Positions 7,340-13,129 of a DNA stretch of 16,797 bases are shown here, piece by piece. Each line of letters begins with the position of its first letter. Position 1 is the first letter of the stretch. A model generated the notes under the pieces. That model saw nothing but the letters and a program-made list of their open reading frames with translations. It ran no database searches and was not told the DNA's origin. The stretch comes from an uncultured Actinomyces sp. (GTDB lineage: Bacteria; Actinomycetota; Actinomycetes; Actinomycetales; Actinomycetaceae): assembly GCA_938041695.1 (NCBI GenBank), contig CALISI010000010.1, positions 1 through 16,797 on the forward strand, read 5' to 3'. A program made the position numbers and the translations under genes.

Positions 7340-7366
7340 TTGACATTCCGCGGTTTTACATAATTA
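7340..7366 (+). promoter_or_regulatory. Candidate promoter of the DUF3060 lipoprotein gene
   Basis: Consensus -35 TTGACA (7340-7345) with AT-rich TAATTA (7361-7366) 15 bases later; the spacing is short, and an alternative TACATA at 7357 is closer still. It would give a leader of about 40 bases. The -35 is convincing, the -10 is uncertain. Confidence 0.4.
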
Positions 7367-7411
7367 CCGGAACAGTGTGCACCCCTCATATTTTTCCGCA
7401 CGGTTAGCTTC

Positions 7412-7891
7412 ATGAACATCACACGACGCACCCTGGCAGCCTCTCTCATCGCTGCGACCGCTCTCGCCGTCGCCACCGTGGCCCTCACCGGCTGCTCCCA
7501 GACCGCCAACGTGTCCGGCGGCGACTCCTCCGCCCCCGCGGCTTCCTCCGCTCCCGAGGCCTCGAGCAACCCGCGCACGTACACCAAGACCGACGCATCC
7601 AGCGACTCCGGCAAGTCCGACGCTGCCGGCACCTTCACGATCGACGAGTCCAACACGCACGTCGAGATCCCCGCGGGCACCAAGAGCGTTGTCATTAACG
7701 GCTCGAACAACCACATCGAGGGCGAGGCCGTCTCCGAGATCACCGTCAACGGCTCCGCGAACGCCATCGCCGTGAAGTCCGTTCAGAAGGTGTCCTTCAG
7801 GGGCTCCAACAACTCGGTTCAGTACGAGGAGGGCAAAGCCCCGCAGACCGGCGCCGACTCGGGTGCGAATAACGCCGTCACCAAGGGCTGA
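7412..7891 (+). CDS. DUF3060 domain lipoprotein
   Basis: Predicted exported lipoprotein of 159 residues. The signal peptide (NITRRT, then a hydrophobic stretch ASLIAATALAVATVAL) ends at a lipobox LTGC with the acylated C28. A Ser/Ala-rich linker (about residues 29-70) follows, typical of a tether through the cell wall. The C-terminal part has repeated hydrophobic-Asn-Gly strands (VVINGSNNHIEG, ITVNGSANAIAV, VSFRGSNNSVQY), the short beta-repeat pattern of DUF3060 proteins known mainly from actinobacteria. The function of the family is not known. The Shine-Dalgarno sequence is weak. It is followed by a strong hairpin at 7907-7938, so it is probably transcribed alone. Confidence 0.85.
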   Translation: MNITRRTLAASLIAATALAVATVALTGCSQTANVSGGDSSAPAASSAPEASSNPRTYTKTDASSDSGKSDAAGTFTIDESNTHVEIPAGTKSVVINGSNNHIEGEAVSEITVNGSANAIAVKSVQKVSFRGSNNSVQYEEGKAPQTGADSGANNAVTKG

Positions 7892-7906
7892 CGTTTTCCA
7901 CGATTG

Positions 7907-7938
7907 AAGGGGTGGCACGCATCTGCGTGCCACCCCTT
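7907..7938 (+). terminator. Intrinsic-type terminator of the lipoprotein gene
   Basis: Perfect 14-bp stem AAGGGGTGGCACGC (7907-7920)/GCGTGCCACCCCTT (7925-7938) with a 4-base loop, 15 bases after the stop codon. Only two terminal T residues. Confidence 0.85.
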
Positions 7939-7950
7939 ACGTGCATCGAG

Positions 7951-7991
7951 AAAGAATTGCGGGCGCACGTGGTGTGCGCCCGCAATTCTTT
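7951..7991 (-). terminator. Intrinsic-type terminator of lsr2
   Basis: Perfect 18-bp stem AAAGAATTGCGGGCGCAC (7951-7968)/GTGCGCCCGCAATTCTTT (7974-7991) with a 5-base loop, starting eight bases after the lsr2 stop codon. Its AT-rich base could also act for plus-strand readthrough. Together with the hairpin at 7907 it insulates two convergent genes. Confidence 0.85.
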
Positions 7992-7999
7992 GTCACGAA

Positions 8000-8329
8000 T
8001 CAGGCGTGTGCCTTGCGGTAGGCCTCAACGATCGGAGCGGGGATGCGACCACGGTCGGACAGGTCGCGTCCTTCTTCCTTCGCCCAGGCGCGAATCTTCG
8101 CGTTCTCCAGGCGCTGCATGGGGTTACCGGCGTTGCCGCGGCGGCGGGTCGTCCCCGTCTTACGGCCAGCCTTAATGTAGGGCTGAATGGCCTCGGCGAA
8201 TTCCTCGAAGTGGGCGCGGTTCAGATCAATTTCGTACGACGCACCATTGAATGCGAAACGGACGGTCTGATCTGCGGGGGTGCCGTCGAAATCATCGACG
8301 ACTTCCACAATCTTCTTTGTCTTCTTCAC
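8000..8329 (-). CDS. lsr2: Lsr2-family nucleoid-associated protein
   Basis: H-NS-like protein that bridges DNA and silences AT-rich, often acquired, genes in actinobacteria. The 109-residue protein begins VKKTKKIVEVVDDFDG, with the N-terminal dimerisation domain (TVRFAFNGASYEIDLNRAHFEEFAEAI), a basic linker (GRKTGTTRRRG) and the C-terminal DNA-binding domain with the AT-hook-like RGR in SDRGRIPAPIVEAYRKAHA. GTG at 8329 is the start: homology begins there and AAAGGA lies about nine bases upstream; the longer in-frame extension does not match the family. The region upstream (about 8370-8480) is itself AT-rich, which would allow autoregulation (inference). The AT-rich cassette at 14060-15835 is a plausible target. 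Confidence 0.95.
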   Translation of the reverse strand: MKKTKKIVEVVDDFDGTPADQTVRFAFNGASYEIDLNRAHFEEFAEAIQPYIKAGRKTGTTRRRGNAGNPMQRLENAKIRAWAKEEGRDLSDRGRIPAPIVEAYRKAHA

Positions 8330-8487
8330 GATGTCTGTCCTTTCAGGGAAAAAGAGACGGGGAATTTCTGAAAAAGTCAATTCCTATCATGAGGATATCG
8401 CAATTCATGCAATTCCCGCCAATAAACAATTCATCGTGAGAACGTGAGCTACGCAGCATCGATGTTTTGATCGGAGTAATTGAAAGT

Positions 8488-8493
8488 TATACT
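8488..8493 (+). promoter_or_regulatory. Candidate -10 box of the marR-clc unit
   Basis: TATACT is close to consensus. TTTTGA (8465-8470) lies 17 bases upstream as a weak -35. The predicted start near 8500 gives a leader of about 50 bases that contains the palindrome at 8504-8522 and the GAGGAG site at 8542. Confidence 0.55.
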
Positions 8494-8503
8494 CGTAGAC
8501 GCC

Positions 8504-8522
8504 CGAGGCCGGTTTGGCCTCG
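8504..8522 (+). promoter_or_regulatory. Palindrome in the marR leader, candidate operator or hairpin
   Basis: CGAGGCC (8504-8510) and GGCCTCG (8516-8522) are perfect 7-bp arms around GGTTT, just after the predicted transcription start. MarR proteins commonly repress their own promoters from such palindromes. The arms are also the core of the dispersed repeat, in opposed orientation, so it may belong to that family instead. Confidence 0.4.
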
Positions 8523-8552
8523 TCGAGATGCCGCACGATACGAGGAGACCCA

Positions 8553-9014
8553 GTGAGCCGAGCACACCACCCCCGAGCGGCGGCCTGGGAGCTCTACTTC
8601 ACGACGACGGCTCGCCTCACCGAGCGCATCGAAGCCGCCCTCAAGTGCCAGGCCGGCCTGTCGATGCCCGAATACTCCGTGCTCCTCATGACCGACCGCG
8701 CCGGGGAAGAGGGCATCCGCCCATCCCGCCTCGCCCACCAGGTCGTCTTCTCACGCTCGCGCCTCACCCACACGATGAAGCGCCTCGAATCCCGCGGTCT
8801 CATCGAGCGCCGCCCCTGCGAGGGAGACGGGCGCGGAGGCCTCGTCTTCCTGACCGAAGCCGGCAAGACCCTCTTCGACGAGGCCGCCCTGGTCCAGCGC
8901 GACGTCATCCGCCGCCTCTTCCTCGACGACATCACGCCCGAGGAAATCGACATGCTCACCGGGCTGTTCACGCGAGTGAGCGAGCGCCTCGACTCCGACA
9001 CGCCATGTCCGTGA
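8553..9014 (+). CDS. MarR-family transcriptional regulator
   Basis: Winged helix-turn-helix repressor of 153 residues. It has an N-terminal dimerisation helix (AWELYFTTTARLTERIEAAL), the recognition region (IRPSRLAHQVVFSRSRLTHTMKRLESRGLIERRP) in which SRSRLTHTMKRLE is the DNA-reading helix, the wing (GRGGLVFLTEAGKTLFDEA) and C-terminal dimerisation helices. GTG at 8553 is chosen because GAGGAG (8542-8547) sits five bases before it and homology begins there. It overlaps the following CLC transporter gene by ten bases, so the pair is co-transcribed and probably translationally coupled; the regulator most likely controls its own operon. The ligand cannot be told from sequence. Confidence 0.9.
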   Translation: MSRAHHPRAAAWELYFTTTARLTERIEAALKCQAGLSMPEYSVLLMTDRAGEEGIRPSRLAHQVVFSRSRLTHTMKRLESRGLIERRPCEGDGRGGLVFLTEAGKTLFDEAALVQRDVIRRLFLDDITPEEIDMLTGLFTRVSERLDSDTPCP

Positions 9015-10252
9015 GCACGCGGCGCCTCGCGGTCGCAACACTCCTCACCGGGATCATCGCCGGCCTCGTCGGTCTGGCGTGCATTCACCTGCTTCACTGG
9101 ATCCAGGCGGCTGCCTGGGACATGCACGGCGGTACCCTCCTGGAGGCCGTCAGCGCCGTCTCCCCCGCCCGTCGCGTCGGCGTCTTGACGCTCGCCGGCG
9201 TCGTCGGCGCCCTCTCCTGGTTCCTGCTTTTCCGCCGCAACAAGGCCGTCACCTCCGTCGCCGGCGCAGTGGGCGGCGCCCCCATGCCTCCCCTGCGCGC
9301 CACCTGGCACGCCCTGACCCAGGTCCTCATCGTCGGCCTCGGCGCCTCCGTGGGGCGCGAGGTCGCCCCGCGAGAGATGGCCGCTGCCTTCAGCGCTGCG
9401 GCCGCCGACCAGCTGGGCCTGACCCCCGAAGATCGGCGCATCATCGTCGCGTGCGGCGCGGGCGCAGGCCTGGCCGCCGTCTACTCGATCCCCCTGTCGG
9501 GCACGATCTACACCCTCGAGATCCTCCTCGTGTCACTCTCGGCGCGCGCCGTCGCCCCCGCGCTCATCACCTCGGGGATCGCGGTCCTCATCTCCACGGG
9601 ATTCACGAGGCCGGCCTTCTTCTACACGGTCCCCACCCTCACGCCGTCGCTGTCCTTGGCGATCTTCGGCGCGCTCATGGGGCCGGTGCTCGGAGCCGCG
9701 GGCTGGGCGTTCAAACAAGCCGTCGCGCGCACCGGGGCAATCCGGCCGCGCGACTGGCGCATCCTCTTCACGCTGCCGCTCGCGTTCATCGTCGTCGGCC
9801 TGGTCTCCACCCACATTCCGTCGGTGCTCGGCAACGGACAGGCCAGCGCGCAGACACAGTTTGATGCGACGTGGGCGGCTGGCGCGGGACTCGCCTTCGC
9901 TCTGCTGGTCCTTCTCGCCAAGACAGCCACCACGTTCCTGACGATCGGCGCGGGAGGCTGGGGCGGCGTCCTCACCCCCGCGGTCGCGCTCGGCGCCGGG
10001 CTGGGGGCCGTCATCGGGTTGCCGTGGGCGACCGCATGGCCGGGCTCGGAGGTCGCAGCCTTCGCTTTTATTGGCGCGGCAGCGTTCCTCGGGACCTCCA
10101 TGAAGGCACCCTTCACCGGGCTCATCCTCGTCATCGAGTTCACCGGCCAGGGCGCCACGATCCTCGTGCCCGCGGTCCTCGCCGTCGGCGGCGCCACGGC
10201 CGCCGCGACCTGGCTGAGCCGCCGGGCATCAACGGGCCGCAGGGCCCGCTGA
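9005..10252 (+). CDS. CLC-family chloride channel / H+-Cl- antiporter
   Basis: Membrane protein of 415 residues that moves chloride or another anion. It has the CLC fold signatures in order: GREVAPRE with the gating glutamate at E119, the GAGAGLAAVYSIPLSGTIYTLEILL block (residues 151-175), the GAGGWGGVLTPAVALGAGLG filter region (315-334) and AFLGTSMKAPFTGLILVIEFTG (360-381). The usual GREGP reads GREVAP, and the first filter loop (GAVGGAPMPP, 88-97) lacks the standard GSGIP. These differences leave selectivity open; transport mode (channel or antiporter) is not predictable. The gating glutamate is retained. The frame is open upstream, but ATG at 9005 is the start; it overlaps marR by ten bases. 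There is no C-terminal CBS domain. Confidence 0.88.
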   Translation: MSVSTRRLAVATLLTGIIAGLVGLACIHLLHWIQAAAWDMHGGTLLEAVSAVSPARRVGVLTLAGVVGALSWFLLFRRNKAVTSVAGAVGGAPMPPLRATWHALTQVLIVGLGASVGREVAPREMAAAFSAAAADQLGLTPEDRRIIVACGAGAGLAAVYSIPLSGTIYTLEILLVSLSARAVAPALITSGIAVLISTGFTRPAFFYTVPTLTPSLSLAIFGALMGPVLGAAGWAFKQAVARTGAIRPRDWRILFTLPLAFIVVGLVSTHIPSVLGNGQASAQTQFDATWAAGAGLAFALLVLLAKTATTFLTIGAGGWGGVLTPAVALGAGLGAVIGLPWATAWPGSEVAAFAFIGAAAFLGTSMKAPFTGLILVIEFTGQGATILVPAVLAVGGATAAATWLSRRASTGRRAR

Positions 10253-10258
10253 GCGGCG

Positions 10259-10270
10259 CCCCGGCCTCGT
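10259..10270 (-). repeat. Dispersed 12-mer, intergenic copy after clc
   Basis: Exact ACGAGGCCGGGG on the minus strand, starting seven bases after the stop codon of the CLC gene. Confidence 0.8.
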
Positions 10271-10281
10271 CCCCCTCACAG

Positions 10282-10386
10282 TCGCACGTAATTCGGTCAC
10301 CAATACTTCAACTGTTGAAATCAGATGCCCGGAATTGCAACGTTTCTGGGCGCAGCCAAAAACTGACCTAGTTAAATTACGTGCGA
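10282..10386. repeat. 105-bp AT-rich element with 12-bp terminal inverted repeats
   Basis: TCGCACGTAATT (10282-10293) and its exact reverse complement AATTACGTGCGA (10375-10386) bound a 105-base, non-coding, AT-rich segment between convergent genes. Inside is an odd-centred palindrome TTCAACTGTTGAA (10307-10319). Subterminal GGTCA words follow the arms at different distances. The form resembles a miniature inverted-repeat element, but no target-site duplication is seen. It could instead be a regulatory or structured region. Confidence 0.5.
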
Positions 10387-10415
10387 GATTTGGGAGGACC
10401 GGGCGTCAGAGAAGC

Positions 10416-10436
10416 ATCAGCGAGGTATCAGCGAGG
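10416..10436 (+). repeat. Tandem ATCAGCGAGG repeat
   Basis: ATCAGCGAGG occurs at 10416-10425 and 10427-10436, just outside the stop codon of the metB-like gene. A short tandem duplication without a clear role. Confidence 0.5.
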
Positions 10437-10438
10437 CT

Positions 10439-11641
10439 TCAGATCTGTGCGAGCGCCTGATCCAAGTCCGCGATCAGATCCTGCGCATCCTCCAGGCCGA
10501 CCGCGAGGCGCAGGAGCGTGCCGGGCACGCCGTCCACGCCACCCACGCGCGTCGAGTGCGTCATGATCGCCGGGTACTCGATGAGGGACTCCGGCGCACC
10601 CAGGGACGCCGCGAGCGCAAAGACGCGCGTGCGCGTCGTCAGTTCGATCGCCGCCTCCTCGGTGGCGACCTGGAAGGACAGCACGCCGCCCACGCCAGCC
10701 GGGTTCTGGGCGCGCGCCAGCTCGTAGCCTGGGTCCGAGGCCAGCCCCGGATAGTGGACGGCACTCACCTTGGGGTGGGTGGCCAGGAACTCGGCGACCT
10801 TCTGCGCGTTCTCACAGTGGCGCTGCACGCGCAGGGCCAGCGTCTTGAGGCCGCGGTGCGCGAGATAGGTGTCGCGCGGGGAGGGCACGTGCCCGAGGGC
10901 CATCTGCAGCTTGACGGCCTCGGCGGCGGCGTCATGCTCGCCAAAGAAGGGCTCGACGTGCGCGGGCAGCTCCAGACCATCGCGCAGGACGAAAGCACCG
11001 CCAATCACGTCCGAGTGGCCGCCCACGTACTTGGTCGTCGAATGCACGACGACGTCCGCACCCAGCTCGAGGGGACGCTGCAGGGCCGGCGTCGCAAACG
11101 TGTTATCCACGATCAGCAGGCCGCCCACCTCGTGCGTGAGGGCCGCGATTGCGGCGATGTCCGTGACCAGTAGGAATGGGTTCGAGGGTGTCTCCACCCA
11201 CACGATCTGGGGGCGCGAGGCGCGGATCACGCGCTCGGCCTCGGCCAGGTCGGTGAGGTCCACGGCCTCGGAGGTGATGCCCTCGGCGGGCTTGATGACG
11301 CTGAGGAGCTTGTGGGTGCCGCCGTACACGTCGGTCGAATGCACGACGTGGTCGCCGGGGCGCGCCAGCAGGCGGATCACCGTGTCCTCGGCGCTCATGC
11401 CCGACGGAAACGCGAAGCCGTGCGTCGCGCCCTCCAGGGCCGCGAGAGCACCCGCGAACGCGTTGGTCGTCGGGTTGCCGCAGCGCCCGTACTCGTAGCC
11501 TTCTCGCAGCTCGCCGGGCCGATCCTGCACGAACGTCGAAGCGACGTGAATCGGAGGCACCACGTCGCCCGTGATGGGGTCCGGGTCAAACCCGGCGTGG
11601 ATGGCCAGCGTGGAGAAGTTCCTACAGTCAGGCGTGCTCAT
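10439..11641 (-). CDS. metB: Cystathionine gamma-synthase (or gamma-lyase), PLP-dependent
   Basis: Enzyme of the Cys/Met-metabolism PLP family, 400 residues. It starts NFSTLAIHAGFDPDPITGDVVPPI, has YEYGRCGNPT (residues 49-58), AFPSGMSAE, the PLP-pocket VDNTFATP (178-185) and the Schiff-base lysine K204 in HSTTKYVGGHSDVIGG, and ends with the conserved SLGAPESLIEYPAIMTH block. Full length for the family. Synthase (O-acyl-homoserine plus cysteine to cystathionine) and lyase (cystathionine to cysteine) are hard to separate by sequence; metB is the more likely actinobacterial label. No Shine-Dalgarno sequence is visible; TAGCGT lies six bases before the ATG. The gene is 71 bases downstream of hemH on the same strand. 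Confidence 0.88.
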   Translation of the reverse strand: MSTPDCRNFSTLAIHAGFDPDPITGDVVPPIHVASTFVQDRPGELREGYEYGRCGNPTTNAFAGALAALEGATHGFAFPSGMSAEDTVIRLLARPGDHVVHSTDVYGGTHKLLSVIKPAEGITSEAVDLTDLAEAERVIRASRPQIVWVETPSNPFLLVTDIAAIAALTHEVGGLLIVDNTFATPALQRPLELGADVVVHSTTKYVGGHSDVIGGAFVLRDGLELPAHVEPFFGEHDAAAEAVKLQMALGHVPSPRDTYLAHRGLKTLALRVQRHCENAQKVAEFLATHPKVSAVHYPGLASDPGYELARAQNPAGVGGVLSFQVATEEAAIELTTRTRVFALAASLGAPESLIEYPAIMTHSTRVGGVDGVPGTLLRLAVGLEDAQDLIADLDQALAQI

Positions 11642-11647
11642 GCCCCC

Positions 11648-11653
11648 ACGCTA
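11648..11653 (-). promoter_or_regulatory. Candidate -10 box of leaderless metB
   Basis: TAGCGT on the minus strand, then GGGGGC and the ATG at 11641, the same six-base spacing as at thrC, ispF and hemH. It touches one base of the dispersed 12-mer at 11653-11664. Confidence 0.4.
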
Positions 11654-11664
11654 CGAGGCCGGGG
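11653..11664 (+). repeat. Dispersed 12-mer, copy upstream of metB
   Basis: Exact ACGAGGCCGGGG directly upstream of the predicted metB -10 box, in the hemH-metB gap. Confidence 0.8.
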
Positions 11665-11712
11665 CCGCATCCGCTGGAGGGTTTCGTCCGCCGGTCGATT
11701 GTGACAGCGCGC

Positions 11713-12786
11713 CTACACCCAGCCGACCAGCGCGATGCGCGCCTGCTCCTCCAGGGACGCGACCGCGCCCTCGGAGTCATTGCCCCACGGCACGTAGTGG
11801 AAGTCCCCTCCCCCTGCCTCGACGAACGTCTGTCGGTTGAGCTGGTCGATCTCCTCGAGCGTCTCCAGGCAATCCGCCATGAAGCCCGGGCAGATGACGT
11901 CCACGCGCGGGCACTTGGCGGCGCCCAGCTCAGCCATCTCCTCGATCGTCTGCGGGCCCAGCCACTCGGCTCGGCCAAACACGGACTGGAAGGTGGCCGT
12001 CAAGGACCCCATCGCCAGGCCCAAGCGCGACTCGAGGGCGGCGACCGTACGGCGGCACTCGGCGCGGTAGGGGTCACCGGCCTCGTCCATGGCGACCGGT
12101 ATCGAATGGAAGGACACGACGACGCGGTCCCCCGTCAGGAAGTTCGGGCGTCCCACGCGCTCCCAATGGCGCTCGAGGGCGTTCGCGAGCGCCTCGATGT
12201 ACGCGGGGGCCGCGGGGAACGAGCGGTGCAGGCGCAGCTCGAAGCCGTCACGGTTGCGGCCGATCCAGCTCGCGACCGCGTCATTGATCGTCGTCACCGT
12301 CGAGGCCGCGTACTGCGGGTAGGCGGGCAGGATCGCCACGCGGCGCACACCCTCGGCGTGCAGGCGGTCCAGGACCGAGCCGATCGAGGGCTGCCCGTAG
12401 CGCATCGCGACCTCGACGCGCACGCCCGGCAGGCGTTCGCCGAGGAGGCGGGCCTGCTCGCGGGTGTAGTGCATGAGCGGCGAGCCCTCATCCATCCAGA
12501 TGCTGCGGTACTTGCCGGCGACCTCGCGCGGACGCACGCGCAGAATGATGCCCTCCAGGATGGGTTTCCACAGGAGCGGGCTCATCTCGATGACGCGGCG
12601 GTCGGAAAGGAACTCGCGCAGGAAGGAACGGACGGCACCGGGTTCGGGCGCGGTCGGCGTCCCCAGGTTCACCAGGACGAGGGTGGGGCGGGCTTCACCG
12701 GTGTGCGCTTCGCCGGTGTGTGCTTCGCCGCTCTGTGCGCGGATCGAGGTCGAGGTGGTGGCTGCTACGTCCTGGGAGTTCGTCAC
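11713..12786 (-). CDS. hemH: Ferrochelatase, Gram-negative-like type
   Basis: Inserts Fe2+ into a porphyrin. The 357-residue protein has VLVNLGTPTAPEPGAVRSFL (residues 37-56), FLSDRRVIE, YRSIWMDEGSPLMHYTREQA (93-112), the metal histidine H227 in FHSIP followed by DEAGDPY, FQSVFGRAEWL (266-276) and CPGFMADCLETLEEI (299-313) with the catalytic-site E308. These blocks resemble the Escherichia coli HemH pattern far more than the usual actinobacterial coproporphyrin ferrochelatases, which typically begin with an LLLSFGGPEGP-like block. Residues 1-35 are an extra, low-complexity N-terminus with tandem HTGEA units. The start is GTG at 12786, with no ribosome binding site but TAGGCT six bases upstream; a later start is possible given the non-conserved N-terminus. 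metB follows. Confidence 0.9.
   Translation of the reverse strand: MTNSQDVAATTSTSIRAQSGEAHTGEAHTGEARPTLVLVNLGTPTAPEPGAVRSFLREFLSDRRVIEMSPLLWKPILEGIILRVRPREVAGKYRSIWMDEGSPLMHYTREQARLLGERLPGVRVEVAMRYGQPSIGSVLDRLHAEGVRRVAILPAYPQYAASTVTTINDAVASWIGRNRDGFELRLHRSFPAAPAYIEALANALERHWERVGRPNFLTGDRVVVSFHSIPVAMDEAGDPYRAECRRTVAALESRLGLAMGSLTATFQSVFGRAEWLGPQTIEEMAELGAAKCPRVDVICPGFMADCLETLEEIDQLNRQTFVEAGGGDFHYVPWGNDSEGAVASLEEQARIALVGWV
12694..12738 (-). repeat. Three 15-bp tandem repeats at the 5' end of hemH
   Basis: TTCACCGGTGTGCGC, TTCGCCGGTGTGTGC and TTCGCCGCTCTGTGC (plus-strand reading) are consecutive. The first two encode HTGEA units in the N-terminal tail; the third is more diverged. The 15-base period keeps the frame, so copy number could vary between strains. 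Confidence 0.75.
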
Positions 12787-12792
12787 GCCACC

Positions 12793-12798
12793 AGCCTA
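12793..12798 (-). promoter_or_regulatory. Candidate -10 box of leaderless hemH
   Basis: TAGGCT on the minus strand, then GGTGGC and the GTG start at 12786. The AACGCGAACA word (minus-strand reading of 12800-12809) abuts it, and a second copy lies 47 bases upstream. Confidence 0.45.
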
Positions 12799-13035
12799 AT
12801 GTTCGCGTTCTCCCATGTCGCTGACGCTGTGTCACATCCCGAGACCTGTTCGCGTTGCTCGCAAAGGCCCGGGCTAATTCGCTTCGGGTAGCGTCAAGGC
12901 CTTGCAGCGGCCTCCAATCCCCGGTACGACCCACGCGCCGCAGGTCACGCCAGCATGCGATAGGTTCGCCGCCCACCTTCCGCCGGCGACTGGACGCCCA
13001 CCCCTTGCATGTCTCCACCACGATACTTGCACGCA

Positions 13036-13084
13036 CACACAAGGGTGCCCCGCCTGCAAGAGGCGGGGCACCCCACGTTGTGTG
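13036..13084 (-). terminator. Terminator of dps
   Basis: A perfect 13-bp stem GGGTGCCCCGCCT (13043-13055)/AGGCGGGGCACCC (13061-13073) with a 5-base loop, extended beyond a small bulge by CACACAA (13036-13042)/TTGTGTG (13078-13084). It lies 45 bases after the dps stop codon. Confidence 0.8.
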
Positions 13085-13129
13085 ATGCGAGCCTAGGCGA
13101 CTCGCGTTCTCCTCACGGAGGAGTCAGGC

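Larger units (their letters stand above)
12787..13129. other. Intergenic region between dps and hemH
   Basis: These 343 bases hold no convincing gene. They contain the predicted hemH -10 box, two direct copies of TGTTCGCGTT (12800-12809 and 12847-12856) that could be regulator sites for hemH, and the dps terminator at 13036-13084. The stretch 12860-13030 shows nothing recognisable. Confidence 0.6.

Noticed and set aside
8480..9004. An N-terminal extension of the CLC reading frame over marR
   Set aside because: The frame is open by chance in GC-rich DNA; the extension is Pro/Arg-rich and out of frame with the conserved MarR protein.
10307..10319. TTCAACTGTTGAA as the operator of the MarR regulator
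   Set aside because: It has a MarR-like symmetric shape but lies in the convergent gap after the CLC gene, over 1.7 kb from the marR promoter and not upstream of any start codon. Kept only as part of the 105-bp element.
11701..12891. A 396-codon open frame on the plus strand opposite hemH
   Set aside because: Antisense shadow of ferrochelatase; composition dominated by Arg, Ala, Gly and His, without motifs.
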